Below the pieces are notes generated by a model. It did not search any database and was not told the DNA's origin. It saw nothing but the letters and a program-made list of their open reading frames with translations. This document shows, in pieces, positions 38,698 to 49,908 of a DNA stretch of 64,000 nt; position 1 is the stretch's first letter, and every line of letters begins with the position of its first letter. The stretch lies in assembly GCF_002355275.1 (NCBI RefSeq), contig NZ_CP023449.1, positions 2,830,001 to 2,894,000 on the forward strand, written 5' to 3'. This DNA comes from Rhizorhabdus dicambivorans. Lineage in GTDB: Bacteria > Pseudomonadota > Alphaproteobacteria > Sphingomonadales > Sphingomonadaceae. The position numbers and the translations under genes are program-made.

Positions 38698-41600
38698 GGC
38701 GTGCGAACCAGAATAATAGGATTGAAGCGCGCGCACTTCAAGCTTGCGCTCCCGGAGCGCCCCGATCGCCTGTGCCGCGGCCACACTCGCCGCCGCCGTG
38801 GTGAAATATGGGACACGCCCATAAAGCGCGGACGTCCGGATCGCCTTCGAATCGAGCAGCGACTGCCAGCCTTCGGTGGTATTGAAGATCAGGTCGACAT
38901 TGCCATCGACGATCCGGTCGACGATGTTGGGCCGCCCCTCGCGCTTCTTGAGCACGCTTTCGACCTCGACCCCCTGTTCGCGCAGATATTGCGCGGTGCC
39001 GCTGGTCGCGAGGATGGTGAAACCGAGTTCGACCAGCTTCTTCACAGCCGGCAGGATATGCCCCTTGTCGCTGTCCTTGACCGAGACGAAGGCCGTCCCG
39101 CCGAGCGGCAGCTTGTTGCCGGCTCCCGCCTGCGCTTTGGCAAAGGCCGTGGCAAAATCAGTATCAATTCCCATGACTTCGCCAGTTGATTTCATTTCTG
39201 GTGAAAGCACCGGATCGACACCCGGGAAGCGTGCGAACGGGAAGACGGCTTCCTTGACGGCGATATAATCGATGTCCAGCTTGATCGGCGGAAGCTGCTT
39301 CAGTCGCTCGCCCGCCATAACCCGCGCCGCGATCTTGGCAATTGGCTGGCCGATCGCCTTGGCCACGAACGGCACAGTGCGGCTGGCGCGCGGATTGACC
39401 TCGATAAGGTACACCGTGCCATCTTTCACGGCGTACTGCACGTTCATAAGTCCGCGCACCTGGAGCGCGCGCGCCAGCGCGTCGGTCTGGCGCTCGATCT
39501 CGCGGATGATCTCCTTCGGCAGGCTGTAGGGCGGCAGGGTGCAGGCACTGTCGCCCGAATGGACGCCCGCTTCCTCGATATGCTGGAGCACGCCCGCAAC
39601 TACGACATCCTCGCCATCGCATAGCGCGTCGACATCGACCTCGATCGCATCACGCAGATACTGATCGATCAAAACTGGCGAATCACCAGATACTTGGACG
39701 GCAGTAGTAATATATTGTTCGAGCTGCGCGGGATCCTCGACGATCTCCATCGCGCGCCCGCCAAGCACGTAGCTTGGCCGCATCAGCACCGGATAGCCGA
39801 CCCGCTCGGCAACCGCGAGCGCCTCCTCGCGGCTGCGGGCGATGCCGTTGCGCGGCTGGTGCAGGCCCAGGCTCGAAACGAGAGCGGCGAAGCGCTCGCG
39901 ATCTTCCGCAAGGTCGATCGCGTCGGGCGAGGTTCCGAGGATCGGAATGCCCGCGTCCTCCAGTTCCTGGGCCAGTTTGAGCGGCGTCTGTCCACCGAAC
40001 TGGACGATCACACCCTTCAGCTTTCCGCGCGATTGCTCGACGTGCAGTATCTCCAGCACGTCCTCCGCCGTCAGCGGCTCGAAATAAAGCCGGTCCGACG
40101 TGTCGTAATCCGTGGAGACGGTCTCCGGGTTGCAATTGATCATGATCGTTTCGTAGCCGGCGTCCGCGAGCGCGAAACAGGCATGGCAGCAGCAATAATC
40201 GAACTCGATCCCCTGCCCTATCCGGTTCGGGCCACCGCCGAGGATGACGATCTTCTCGCGGTCGGTGGGCTGGCTCTCGCACTCGGGCTCGCCGAAGCTC
40301 GGCGCCTCGTAGGTCGAGTACATATATGGCGTCTTCGCCTCGAACTCGGCCGCGCAGGTGTCGATCCGCTTGTAAACCGGACGGACGCCCAGTTTGTGGC
40401 GGTGCGCGCGCACCTCCTTCTCGGTGATGCCGCCCGTCATCGCCCTGGCCGCATCATGGACGATGCCCGACCCTCTGGCCTGCTCGCGTTCCATACCCGC
40501 CAGATTGGCCGAGCGCAGAGCCAGCCAGGCGAGCCGCTTGTCGGAAAAGCCCATTGCCTTGAGTTTGCGCATTTCGGCGGCGTCACGAGGCAGGCCCTCG
40601 CGGCAGACCTTCTCCTCCGCCGCGACGATCTCGGCGAGCCGTTCGAGGAACCAGGGCTCATATTTGGCGATGCGGTGGATATCCTCGACGCTGAAGCCCT
40701 CGCGCAGCGCCTGCACCGCGACAAGCAGGCGATCCGGTGTCGGTCGCGCCAGTTCCTCCTCGATCCGCGCGCGCGGCGCACCCTTGAGTTCGTCGACGAC
40801 GTTGAACCCGGCGAGGCCGGTTTCCAGGCCGCGCAGCGCCTTCTGCATCGATTCCTGGATGTTGCGGCCGATCGCCATCGTCTCGCCCACCGACTTCATC
40901 GCGGTCGACAGCAGCGGTTCGGCGCCCTTGAACTTCTCGAAGGCAAAGCGCGGGATCTTGGTGACGACATAGTCGATCGTCGGCTCGAACGAGGCCGGGG
41001 TAGCGCCGGTGATGTCGTTGGTGATTTCGTCGAGCGTGTAGCCGACCGCAAGCTTCGCGGCGACCTTGGCGATCGGGAAGCCGGTGGCCTTCGACGCGAG
41101 CGCCGAGGAGCGCGACACGCGCGGATTCATCTCGATCACGACCAGGCGGCCGTCGGCCGGATTGACCGCGAACTGCACGTTCGATCCGCCGGTCTCCACC
41201 CCGATCTCGCGGAGAACCGCGATCGAGGCGTTGCGCATGATCTGATATTCCTTGTCGGTCAGCGTCAGCGCCGGCGCGACGGTGATGGAATCGCCGGTGT
41301 GGACGCCCATCGGATCGACATTCTCGATCGAGCAGATGATGATGCAGTTGTCGTTGCGATCCCGCACGACTTCCATCTCATATTCCTTCCAGCCGAGCAC
41401 CGATTCCTCGATCAGCACCTCGGTGGTCGGCGACGCGTCCAGGCCGCCGGTGACGATCTTGACGAACTCGTCCTTGTTATAGGCGATGCCGCCGCCGGTG
41501 CCGCCCATGGTGAAGCTGGGCCGGATGATCGCGGGCAGGCCGACATAATCAAGCGCGCGCAGCGCTTCGTCGAGGGTGTGGGCGACGTCCGAACGGGGGC

Positions 41601-42027
41601 TTTCCAGGCCGATCTTGTCCATCGCCCGGCGGAATTTCATCCGGTCCTCGGCCTTGTCGATCGCCTCGGCGTCGGCACCGATCATCTGGCAGCCATATTT
41701 CTCCAGCGTGCCGTCGTTGAACAGCGCCAGCGCGGTATTGAGGGCGGTCTGGCCGCCCATCGTCGGCAGAACGGCGTCGGGCCGCTCCTTCTCGATGATC
41801 TTGGCGACGATCTCGGGCGTGATCGGCTCGACATAGGTCGCATCGGCCATGTCGGGATCGGTCATGATCGTCGCGGGGTTCGAATTGACGAGGATGATGC
41901 GATAGCCCTCCTCGCGCAGCGCCTTGCACGCCTGCGTCCCCGAATAATCGAACTCGCACGCCTGGCCGATGACGATCGGGCCGGCGCCGATGATCAGGAT
42001 GGATTTAATGTCGGTGCGCTTTGGCAT
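38695..42027 (-). CDS. carB: Carbamoyl-phosphate synthase large subunit
   Basis: Large subunit (1110 aa) that makes carbamoyl phosphate for arginine and pyrimidines. Two tandem ATP-grasp halves are seen, the first starting [20 protein letters not shown] and the second near 560 ([20 protein letters not shown]). A C-terminal MGS-like allosteric domain (about 960-1085, [20 protein letters not shown]) follows. Length and motifs are complete. Its first base is the last base of the RraB-like gene's stop, and that gene in turn overlaps carA. Confidence 0.97.
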   Translation of the reverse strand: MPKRTDIKSILIIGAGPIVIGQACEFDYSGTQACKALREEGYRIILVNSNPATIMTDPDMADATYVEPITPEIVAKIIEKERPDAVLPTMGGQTALNTALALFNDGTLEKYGCQMIGADAEAIDKAEDRMKFRRAMDKIGLESPRSDVAHTLDEALRALDYVGLPAIIRPSFTMGGTGGGIAYNKDEFVKIVTGGLDASPTTEVLIEESVLGWKEYEMEVVRDRNDNCIIICSIENVDPMGVHTGDSITVAPALTLTDKEYQIMRNASIAVLREIGVETGGSNVQFAVNPADGRLVVIEMNPRVSRSSALASKATGFPIAKVAAKLAVGYTLDEITNDITGATPASFEPTIDYVVTKIPRFAFEKFKGAEPLLSTAMKSVGETMAIGRNIQESMQKALRGLETGLAGFNVVDELKGAPRARIEEELARPTPDRLLVAVQALREGFSVEDIHRIAKYEPWFLERLAEIVAAEEKVCREGLPRDAAEMRKLKAMGFSDKRLAWLALRSANLAGMEREQARGSGIVHDAARAMTGGITEKEVRAHRHKLGVRPVYKRIDTCAAEFEAKTPYMYSTYEAPSFGEPECESQPTDREKIVILGGGPNRIGQGIEFDYCCCHACFALADAGYETIMINCNPETVSTDYDTSDRLYFEPLTAEDVLEILHVEQSRGKLKGVIVQFGGQTPLKLAQELEDAGIPILGTSPDAIDLAEDRERFAALVSSLGLHQPRNGIARSREEALAVAERVGYPVLMRPSYVLGGRAMEIVEDPAQLEQYITTAVQVSGDSPVLIDQYLRDAIEVDVDALCDGEDVVVAGVLQHIEEAGVHSGDSACTLPPYSLPKEIIREIERQTDALARALQVRGLMNVQYAVKDGTVYLIEVNPRASRTVPFVAKAIGQPIAKIAARVMAGERLKQLPPIKLDIDYIAVKEAVFPFARFPGVDPVLSPEMKSTGEVMGIDTDFATAFAKAQAGAGNKLPLGGTAFVSVKDSDKGHILPAVKKLVELGFTILATSGTAQYLREQGVEVESVLKKREGRPNIVDRIVDGNVDLIFNTTEGWQSLLDSKAIRTSALYGRVPYFTTAAASVAAAQAIGALRERKLEVRALQSYYSGSHA

Positions 42028-42389
42028 TATTCGGTTTTTCCATCCTGTAGCTCACAACCCCAACCGTCATATTCGACGCCGAATATCTGCTCGATCCGAA
42101 GGCAGGTCGTGGTCAGTTCTTTTATTGAAGCGGCATCGGCCGCCTGGTCACGGGTGAGGAACAGGCAGGGCTCGCCCTCCTCATCCTCTTCGATCTCGAT
42201 GAACTCGAAGCCGAATTCCTCGGCCCGGTCGGTCAGTTGCACCAGCGCCTCGGTGGTGCCACGAAAGCTCACATCGACCGGGCGGACGAGCTCGGGCCGG
42301 TCGCCATTCTCCTTGAGATTGGCGAGAACTTCCGCATCGGCGAGGCATTCCTCCTCGAGGCGAGCTGGATCGATCGCGGGAAGCGTCAC
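42027..42389 (-). CDS. RraB-like ribonuclease E inhibitor-domain protein
   Basis: 120 aa acidic protein, resembling the RraB (regulator of RNase E activity B) family: [38 protein letters not shown], then [20 protein letters not shown] and the end [20 protein letters not shown]. RraB in E. coli binds the C-terminal region of RNase E and alters mRNA decay; whether this protein does so is inference. It is wedged between carA (four-base overlap) and carB (one-base overlap), so its translation is tied to carbamoyl-phosphate synthesis. Confidence 0.75.
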   Translation of the reverse strand: MTLPAIDPARLEEECLADAEVLANLKENGDRPELVRPVDVSFRGTTEALVQLTDRAEEFGFEFIEIEEDEEGEPCLFLTRDQAADAASIKELTTTCLRIEQIFGVEYDGWGCELQDGKTE

Positions 42390-43564
42390 GCCGGTTTCCT
42401 CAGCTGGTCCACGAACTGCTCGAACAGATAATGGCTGTCCTGCGGGCCGGGGCTGGCTTCGGGGTGGTACTGGACGCTGAACGCCGGCTTGTCGGTCAGC
42501 CGCAGGCCGGCCAGCGATCCGTCGAACAGCGAGACGTGGGTCGGCTCGGCATTGGCGGGCAGGCTGTCGGCATCGACCGCGAAGCCATGGTTCATGCTGG
42601 TGATCTCGACGCAGCCGTCCGAGGCGCGCTTGACCGGATGGTTGGCGCCGCGATGGCCCTGGTGCATCTTGTAGGTCCTGGCGCCCACCGCGAGGCCGAG
42701 CATCTGGTGGCCCAGGCAGATGCCGAACAGCGGCTTGCCAATCTCCAGCAGCTTCCGGATGACGGGCACGGCATATTCGCCGGTCGCGGCCGGATCGCCC
42801 GGGCCGTTCGACAGGAACACGCCGTCGGGGTTGTGCGCCATCACCTCCTCGAAAGTGGCGGTGGCGGGAACCACCGTCACCCGCGCGCCGGCAGCGACGA
42901 GGTTGCGCAGGATGTTGCGCTTGAGGCCATAGTCGATCGCGACGACATGCGGCGCGTCGGCCGCGGCGGCGTCGACGTCATAGCCTTCGCCCAGCGTCCA
43001 CAGCCCGTCGCCCCATTTGTAGGTCTGGGTGGCGCTCACCTGCTTGGCGAGGTCCATCCCTTCCAGCCCGGGCCATGCGCGCGCCTTCTGGCGCAGCGCC
43101 TCGACGTCGAACTCTCCCTTGGCATTATGGGCGATGACGCCGTTGGGAGCGCCGTTGATCCGGATCGCGCGGGTCAGCGCGCGGGTGTCGACCCCCGACA
43201 GGCCGATCCGGCCATTCTGCTTCAGCCAGGCGTCGAGATGCTGGGTGGCGCGGAAATTGGCCTGCTCGGTCACATCCTCGCGCACCACCATCCCCAGCGC
43301 ATGCGGGTTGGATGCCTCGACATCCTCGGGGTTGGTGCCGACATTTCCGATATGCGGGAAGGTGAAATTGATGATCTGCCCGGCATAGGAGGGATCGGTC
43401 ATCACCTCCTGATAGCCGGTCATCGCGGTGTTGAAGCAGACCTCGCCCACCGCCTCACCCTCGGCGCCGAAGCCGCGGCCCCATATCAGCGTCCCGTCGC
43501 CCAGCACCAATACGCCCGTCGCGCCCGCAGGAGGATTATGACGCGCGTGTTCGGTTTCGGCCAC
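42386..43564 (-). CDS. carA: Carbamoyl-phosphate synthase small subunit
   Basis: Glutaminase subunit (392 aa). The class I amidotransferase triad is present: LFGICLGHQ (C283) and YHPEA (H367, E369). The N-terminal domain has the typical FNTAMTGYQEVMTDPSYAGQ. It starts with GTG at 43564, with GAGGAG seven bases before. A good promoter lies at 43606-43634. Confidence 0.97.
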   Translation of the reverse strand: MAETEHARHNPPAGATGVLVLGDGTLIWGRGFGAEGEAVGEVCFNTAMTGYQEVMTDPSYAGQIINFTFPHIGNVGTNPEDVEASNPHALGMVVREDVTEQANFRATQHLDAWLKQNGRIGLSGVDTRALTRAIRINGAPNGVIAHNAKGEFDVEALRQKARAWPGLEGMDLAKQVSATQTYKWGDGLWTLGEGYDVDAAAADAPHVVAIDYGLKRNILRNLVAAGARVTVVPATATFEEVMAHNPDGVFLSNGPGDPAATGEYAVPVIRKLLEIGKPLFGICLGHQMLGLAVGARTYKMHQGHRGANHPVKRASDGCVEITSMNHGFAVDADSLPANAEPTHVSLFDGSLAGLRLTDKPAFSVQYHPEASPGPQDSHYLFEQFVDQLRKPA

Positions 43565-43605
43565 TAGGGGCTCCTCGGGCTTGGGTCGGCGGGCAAACGG
43601 CGGCG

Positions 43606-43634
43606 TAACTAGGCAGCACTCCCGGCAGGGTCAA
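43606..43634 (-). promoter_or_regulatory. Sigma-70 promoter of carA-rraB-carB
   Basis: On the minus strand TTGACC (43634-43629), 17 bases, TAGTTA (43611-43606). It leaves a leader of about 35 bases before the GTG start. Confidence 0.6.
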
Positions 43635-43701
43635 TTCTATTAAAAGAAGAATCTCTGTGCTAGGGCTCCGCCTTTCCCGATCCAGCTCTGGCAGGCATCC
43701 C

Positions 43702-44154
43702 ATGATTCGAGACGATATCAAGACGGCGCTGGTCGCCGCTATGAAGGCGCGCGACACGACGACAACCGCGGCAATCCGCCTGATCCAGTCGTCGATCAAG
43801 AACCGCGACATCGAACTGCGCACCGCTTCCGCGCAGCCCGACGACGATCTGCTGGTCACCGAGGTGATGCAGAAGATGATCAAGCAGCGCCGCGAATCGA
43901 TCGAGATGTACCAGAAGGGCAACCGCCCCGAACTGGCCGAGGCGGAGGCGGCCGAAGTGGCGGTGATCGAGCGGTTCCTGCCGAAGCAGATGGACGAGGC
44001 CGAGGCCAAGGCCGCGATCGACGCGCTGGCGACCGAACTGGGCGCTGCATCGGTCAAAGACATGGGCCGGGTGATGGCGGCGCTGAAGGAGCGTTATGCC
44101 GGGCAGATGGACATGGCCAAGGCGAGCGGGCTGGTGAAGGCGCGGTTGGGGTAA
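43702..44154 (+). CDS. GatB/YqeY domain-containing protein
   Basis: 150 aa, YqeY-type: IRDDIKTALVAAMKARDTTT, AIRLIQSSIKNRDIELRT and the C-terminal DMGRVMAALKERYAGQMDMA. Its helical domain resembles the tail of GatB, suggesting tRNA binding, but its function is not established. In many alphaproteobacteria it lies between carA (divergent) and dnaG-rpoD, as here, but a GIY-YIG gene intervenes. The start at 43702 was chosen for the conserved MIRDDI; the frame is open 15 codons further. Confidence 0.88.
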   Translation: MIRDDIKTALVAAMKARDTTTTAAIRLIQSSIKNRDIELRTASAQPDDDLLVTEVMQKMIKQRRESIEMYQKGNRPELAEAEAAEVAVIERFLPKQMDEAEAKAAIDALATELGAASVKDMGRVMAALKERYAGQMDMAKASGLVKARLG

Positions 44155-44183
44155 GTGGCCGAAGAGGAGGACGTTCTTTCTCC

Positions 44184-44201
44184 CCTCCCGCTTGCGGGAG
44201 G
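44184..44201 (+). terminator. Palindromic hairpin after yqeY
   Basis: CCTCCCG-CTTG-CGGGAGG (44184-44201), 30 bases past the yqeY stop and followed by TTTCCTCCTT. It may act as a weak terminator. It abuts the left inverted repeat of the GIY-YIG cassette. Confidence 0.45.
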
Positions 44202-44210
44202 TTTCCTCCT

Positions 44211-44240
44211 TCCGTTCGTCCCGAGCGAAGTCGAGGGACG
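44211..44240 (+). repeat. Left 30-bp inverted repeat (REP-like)
   Basis: Contains the core GTCCCGAGCGAAGTCGAGGG, itself an imperfect palindrome (GTCCC/GGGAC arms, 44219-44240). It is the exact reverse complement of 44564-44593. I found no third copy in the window. Confidence 0.85.
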
Positions 44241-44281
44241 CTGCGCTCGACAGTAGGGATGCGCTATAGCAAGTTCGCGCC

Positions 44282-44629
44282 ATGGCGTTCTGGGTCTATA
44301 TCCTTCAATGCGCGGATGGCCGTTACTACACAGGCCAGACCGACGATCTGGAACGGCGCGTGGCTGAGCATCAGACGGGTGAATTTTGCGACTTCACCGC
44401 CAGGCGCCGGCCCTTGTGCTTGGCCTGGACCGAAAGCTTTCAGACTCGAATCGAGGCGTTGGAGGCTGAACACCGGATCAAGTCCTGGTCCCGCGCCAAG
44501 AAGCAGGCTTTGATCCGAGGCGACTGGGCCAGTCTTTCCTACTTCGCGCGTCCTCCTAGTGAACGTCCCTCGACTTCGCTCGGGACGAACGGAGAAAAGG
44601 AGATTGGTACGGGGAAGTCTCGAAAATGA
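44282..44629 (+). CDS. GIY-YIG nuclease-domain protein (YhbQ/UPF0213-like)
   Basis: 115 aa. The GIY-YIG core is compact: VYILQCADGRYYTGQT supplies the paired tyrosines (Y6, Y16), DLERRVAEHQTG the arginine region, and EAEHRIKSWSRAKKQALI the likely metal-binding glutamate (E63). Proteins of this class are about 85-95 aa; the excess here is the tail after residue 90. Residues 95-104 (RPSTSLGTNG) are encoded exactly by the right inverted repeat. The gene ends by overlapping the dnaG start (ATGA, 44626-44629). No clear ribosome site precedes its ATG. A DNA nick/cleavage role is inferred from the family; the target is unknown. Confidence 0.82.
   Translation: MAFWVYILQCADGRYYTGQTDDLERRVAEHQTGEFCDFTARRRPLCLAWTESFQTRIEALEAEHRIKSWSRAKKQALIRGDWASLSYFARPPSERPSTSLGTNGEKEIGTGKSRK
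44564..44593 (-). repeat. Right 30-bp inverted repeat, inside the GIY-YIG coding end
   Basis: Perfect reverse complement of 44211-44240. It lies in frame with the nuclease gene and supplies ten codons. A dnaG ribosome site (GGGGAAG) follows 18 bases later. Confidence 0.85.
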
Positions 44630-46491
44630 GCCTCTCCCCCCAATTCCTCGACGAACTGCGCGCGCGCGTCACCTTGTCGACGCTGATCGGCAAATCGGTG
44701 AAGCTCACCAAGGCCGGGCGCGAGTACAAGGCCTGCTGCCCGTTCCATAACGAGAAGTCGCCCAGTTTCTACGTCAACGACGACAAGGCCTTCTACCATT
44801 GTTTCGGCTGCGGCGCGCATGGCGATGCCATCCGTTTCCTCACCGAAGCGAAGGGCCTGTCCTTCATTGATGCGGTCAAGGAGCTGGCCGACGGCGCCGG
44901 CATGGAGGTCCCCGCCCCTGATCCCCGCGCGGCGCAGCGCAATGAACAGCAGGCGGGGCTCCATGACGTCATGACCGCGGCGGCCGCCTGGTTCGAGGAG
45001 CAGCTCGCCGGCATCGACGGTACCCAGGCGCGGGCCTATCTGGAGCGGCGCGGCATATCGGCCCAGCTCGCCAAGGCGTTCGGCATCGGCTTCGCCCCTG
45101 ATTCGCGCGGGCGGCTGAAGGCGGCTCTGAAGAGCTATGGCGAGGGCAAGCTGATCGAGACGGGCCTTCTCATCCTCGTCGAGGACAAGGAGCCCTATGA
45201 CCGGTTCCGCGGCCGGGTAATGATTCCGATCCGCGACCAGCGCGGGCGGACGATCGCGTTCGGCGGCCGCATCCTCGACAGCGGCGAGCCCAAATATCTG
45301 AACTCGCCCGAGACACCGCTATTCGACAAGGGCCGCACCCTGTTCAACATCGACCGCGCCGGCCCTGCCGCGCGCAAGGCGAACCGGGTGATCGCGGTCG
45401 AGGGGTATATGGACGTGATCGCGCTCACCAAGGCGGGCATCGACGAGGCGGTCGCCCCGCTCGGCACTGCCTTGACCGAACAGCAGCTGGAACGGCTGTG
45501 GTGGATGGCCGAGGTGCCGATCCTCTGCTTCGATGGCGACAAGGCCGGCCAGAAAGCCGCGGTCCGCGCCGCACAGCGCGCGCTACCGATGATCGCACCT
45601 GGCCGCACGTTGCGCTTCGCCCTGCTTCCCGGCGGCCAGGACCCCGACGACCTCGTCAAGTCGGGCGGGAGTTCCGCGGTCGAGAAGGTGCTGGGCGAGG
45701 CGATCAGCCTCGACGAATTGCTCTGGCGCGCCGAGCATGAGGCTCAGCCGCTCGGCACGCCCGAGGCGCGCGCCGGCTTGCGCAAGCGATTGGGCGATCT
45801 CGCCGCGACGATCCAGGATGGCGACGTCCGCTATCAGTACCAGATGGAGTTCCGCCGCCGCTTCGACGAGCAGTTCGGCCAGGCGCGGCGCCAGCCCTAT
45901 GAGCGCCGGCCCTTCCAGCCCCGCCAGCAGCGCCGCCCCGGCCAGCCCTGGAAACCCGAGCCCGAACCGCCGCTGCGCGCCACCCATGCGGTCAACCAGT
46001 CGGGCATCGAGCCGCGGATGATGCGTGCTGCGATGGCCGGGCTGCTGCGCTACCCTGCCCTGCTCGCCGAAAAGAATGAGCTTATCGGCAGCCTCAGGAT
46101 CGATGACGAGGCCCTTGTCAGCCTGCGCACCATAGCGTTCGACGCCAGCTTTTCCGGTGTCCCGCTTGAAAAGGAAAGCCTCGAAACCATATTGCGGGAG
46201 GCGGGGCTTGGATCGCTGGTCGAGGAGCTCAAGGCTACGAACACTCTTGCCTTTTCGTTTTTACGCGGCAATGCCGAGTATAATCGTGCTGTGCATGACC
46301 TGTCGGCAACGATCGACGCTTTGGCAGCCATCCCTTCGCTGGATGCGGCGCTGCGCGAAGCCACCGACAGGCTGGGCATGGAAACGAGCGAGGCACAGTG
46401 GTCGGAGCAGCAAAGGCTGCGCGAGGCACTCGCCGACGCTAGACGCGCGCTCACCGATCTCGCCCAGGGCGGGGACGGCGGGGGCGTTTGA
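44626..46491 (+). CDS. dnaG: DNA primase
   Basis: Primase (621 aa). The N-terminal CHC2 zinc finger reads YKACCPFHNEKSPSFYV with HCFGCGAHGD. The TOPRIM domain follows around 255-340 (VIAVEGYMDVIALTKAGIDE, then LCFDGDKAGQKAA). The C-terminal DnaB-interaction domain is after a Pro/Arg-rich linker (about 420-450). The start ATG overlaps the GIY-YIG stop and has its own GGGGAAG eight bases upstream. Part of the macromolecular-synthesis operon with rpoD. Confidence 0.97.
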   Translation: MSLSPQFLDELRARVTLSTLIGKSVKLTKAGREYKACCPFHNEKSPSFYVNDDKAFYHCFGCGAHGDAIRFLTEAKGLSFIDAVKELADGAGMEVPAPDPRAAQRNEQQAGLHDVMTAAAAWFEEQLAGIDGTQARAYLERRGISAQLAKAFGIGFAPDSRGRLKAALKSYGEGKLIETGLLILVEDKEPYDRFRGRVMIPIRDQRGRTIAFGGRILDSGEPKYLNSPETPLFDKGRTLFNIDRAGPAARKANRVIAVEGYMDVIALTKAGIDEAVAPLGTALTEQQLERLWWMAEVPILCFDGDKAGQKAAVRAAQRALPMIAPGRTLRFALLPGGQDPDDLVKSGGSSAVEKVLGEAISLDELLWRAEHEAQPLGTPEARAGLRKRLGDLAATIQDGDVRYQYQMEFRRRFDEQFGQARRQPYERRPFQPRQQRRPGQPWKPEPEPPLRATHAVNQSGIEPRMMRAAMAGLLRYPALLAEKNELIGSLRIDDEALVSLRTIAFDASFSGVPLEKESLETILREAGLGSLVEELKATNTLAFSFLRGNAEYNRAVHDLSATIDALAAIPSLDAALREATDRLGMETSEAQWSEQQRLREALADARRALTDLAQGGDGGGV

Positions 46492-46542
46492 ACTGTTTCG
46501 GCCGGTTGGTCCCGGCTGCATGTGATTGAGGGCTGGTCGTAC

Positions 46543-48570
<2,028 letters not shown>

Positions 48571-48594
48571 GGTCCTCGACTGTCACAGGGTATG

Positions 48595-48633
48595 CCGCCC
48601 CGGCCTCCCAGGAGGTTCGGGGCGGTTTTGTTT
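48595..48633 (+). terminator. Rho-independent terminator of the dnaG-rpoD operon
   Basis: Perfect 8-bp stem CCGCCCCG/CGGGGCGG (48595-48602 with 48618-48625) with an inner CCTCC/GGAGG pairing, followed by TTTTGTTT. Confidence 0.88.
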
Positions 48634-48673
48634 CGCCGGTCTCTTCAGCCATATTTTTCAGAACTGAAATTAT

Positions 48674-48688
48674 TGCGAGTAGTTCGCA
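48674..48688. promoter_or_regulatory. Fur-like operator before the PepSY/ApbE operon
   Basis: TGCGA-GTAGT-TCGCA is a 5-5-5 inverted repeat in the AT-richer stretch ATTGCGAGTAGTTCGCATT. This pattern resembles iron-regulator (Fur-type) boxes before TonB-receptor and PepSY genes in related bacteria. It lies 44 bases before the first gene. Regulator identity is inferred. Confidence 0.5.
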
Positions 48689-48731
48689 TTAGCTATTGCC
48701 GCGTCCAGCCCTTCACGCTACGCGACGGACT

Positions 48732-49400
48732 GTGAACCAGTCGCCCAACCCTTCCAGTTTCGCCGCCAGGCGCAAGCCGGCGTCAAAGCCCTGGTATCGC
48801 TCGCGGGGCTGGTGGCTTAAGCAGCTCCATGGGTGGCACTGGATGAGCGCCGCGCTGTCCCTGATCGGGATGCTGCTGTTCGCGGCGACGGGTATCACCC
48901 TGAACCATGCCTCGACGATCGCCGCTTCACCGACCACCCAGGCCTTGTCGGCGCAGCTCCCTGCGCCGCTGCTCGCGCAGCTTGCCAAGCCCCAATCCGA
49001 AGCCGCCCCCCTGCCCGCCCCGATCGTGCGGGAACTGGAGGGCAAGCTGGGCCTCGACGCGTCGGGGAAACCCGGCGAATGGTCTGATGACGAAGTCTAT
49101 GTCGCGCTGCCCCGCCCTGGCGGCGACGCGTGGATCAGCATCGACAGGGCCAGCGGCGCGGTCAGCGCGGAGATCACCGACCGGGGCTGGATCAGCTTCG
49201 CAAACGATCTTCACAAGGGCCGCAACAGCGGCATGGCGTGGAGCTGGTTCATCGACATCTTCGCCGGCGCCTGCATCCTCTTCACGCTGACCGGCCTCTT
49301 CCTGCTCTACATGCATGCGAAGCCGCGCCCGCTCACCTGGCCGCTGGTCGGACTTGGCCTGGTCATCCCGCTGCTGCTCGTCCTTTTCTTCCTCCATTGA
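48732..49400 (+). CDS. PepSY-associated transmembrane protein
   Basis: 222 aa inner-membrane protein. Residues about 25-60 (WWLKQLHGWHWMSAALSLIG, MLLFAATGITLNH) are the typical first helix of PepSY-TM proteins. A periplasmic domain follows, including DDEVYVALPRPGGDAWISID and SAEITDRGWISFANDLHKGR. Two C-terminal helices (FIDIFAGACILFTLTGLFLL, LVGLGLVIPLLLVLFF) complete it. The start is uncertain: GTG at 48732 was chosen because a TTG at 48696 lies too near the operator. It is the first gene of a four-gene set (DUF2271, DUF4198, ApbE) linked to iron and flavin redox chemistry. Confidence 0.78.
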   Translation: MNQSPNPSSFAARRKPASKPWYRSRGWWLKQLHGWHWMSAALSLIGMLLFAATGITLNHASTIAASPTTQALSAQLPAPLLAQLAKPQSEAAPLPAPIVRELEGKLGLDASGKPGEWSDDEVYVALPRPGGDAWISIDRASGAVSAEITDRGWISFANDLHKGRNSGMAWSWFIDIFAGACILFTLTGLFLLYMHAKPRPLTWPLVGLGLVIPLLLVLFFLH

Positions 49401-49411
49401 GAGTATCGTCC

Positions 49412-49897
49412 ATGCGTAACAGCACGCCCTTTTTGCTCGCCGGCGGCCTGATCGCGGCGCCGGCCGCCGCGGCCGGCACGATCAACGTCACCATCCCGCA
49501 GCTCAAGGTCGCCGAATATCACCGGCCCTATGTCGCAGTGTGGCTGGAGCCGGCCGGCGGCGGCGCGATCCGGACGCTAGCGACCTGGTATGAGGTGAAG
49601 AAGGGCGGCAACGAACCGGGTACGAAATGGCTGTCCGACCTGCGCGCCTGGTGGCGCAAGGGCGGCAAGAGCATGAAGATGCCTGCCGACGGGATCAGCG
49701 GTGCGACCCGCGCGCCCGGCACACACGCCATCCCGCTCCCCGCCGACCTGAAGCCCGGCAATTATGTCCTCAACGTCGAGGCCGCACGCGAGACCGGCGG
49801 CCGCGAACTCGTCACCGTGCCGATCAGCGTTCCTGCCAAGGCCGCCAAGGCGGCCGGCAAGACCGAGCTTGGCGCGATCACCCTCTCCGCCCGCTGA
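49412..49897 (+). CDS. DUF2271 domain periplasmic protein
   Basis: 161 aa with a signal peptide (FLLAGGLIAAPAAAAG). The DUF2271 core is visible: VTIPQLKVAEYHRPYVAVWL, TLATWYEVKKGGNEPGTKWL and SDLRAWWRKGGKSM, then DGISGATRAPGTH and a final beta-rich part. The function of the family is not established. It usually accompanies PepSY and ApbE genes, as here, and lies 11 bases after the PepSY gene. Confidence 0.82.
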   Translation: MRNSTPFLLAGGLIAAPAAAAGTINVTIPQLKVAEYHRPYVAVWLEPAGGGAIRTLATWYEVKKGGNEPGTKWLSDLRAWWRKGGKSMKMPADGISGATRAPGTHAIPLPADLKPGNYVLNVEAARETGGRELVTVPISVPAKAAKAAGKTELGAITLSAR

Positions 49898-49908
49898 AAG
49901 GACCGCCC

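Larger units (their letters stand above)
44211..44593. mobile_element. Putative GIY-YIG cassette bounded by a 30-bp inverted repeat
   Basis: A 383-base unit: left repeat 44211-44240, GIY-YIG gene from 44282, right repeat 44564-44593. The repeats are perfect reverse complements. The unit sits between yqeY and dnaG, normally neighbours. I see no target-site duplication and no transposase; mobility is inferred from structure only. It could instead be two independent REP-like elements that happen to flank the gene. Confidence 0.5.

Noticed and set aside
39694-42480. 928-codon open frame antisense to carB and its neighbour
   Set aside because: Shadow of carB; the translation is Arg/His/Asp-rich without domains.
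44184-44240. CRISPR-like repeats near the GIY-YIG gene
   Set aside because: There are only two inverted copies of one repeat plus a hairpin, with no regular spacers and no cas genes.
48696-48731. TTG start for the PepSY protein at 48696
   Set aside because: It lies eight bases from the Fur-like box and has no ribosome site; the GTG at 48732 fits better.
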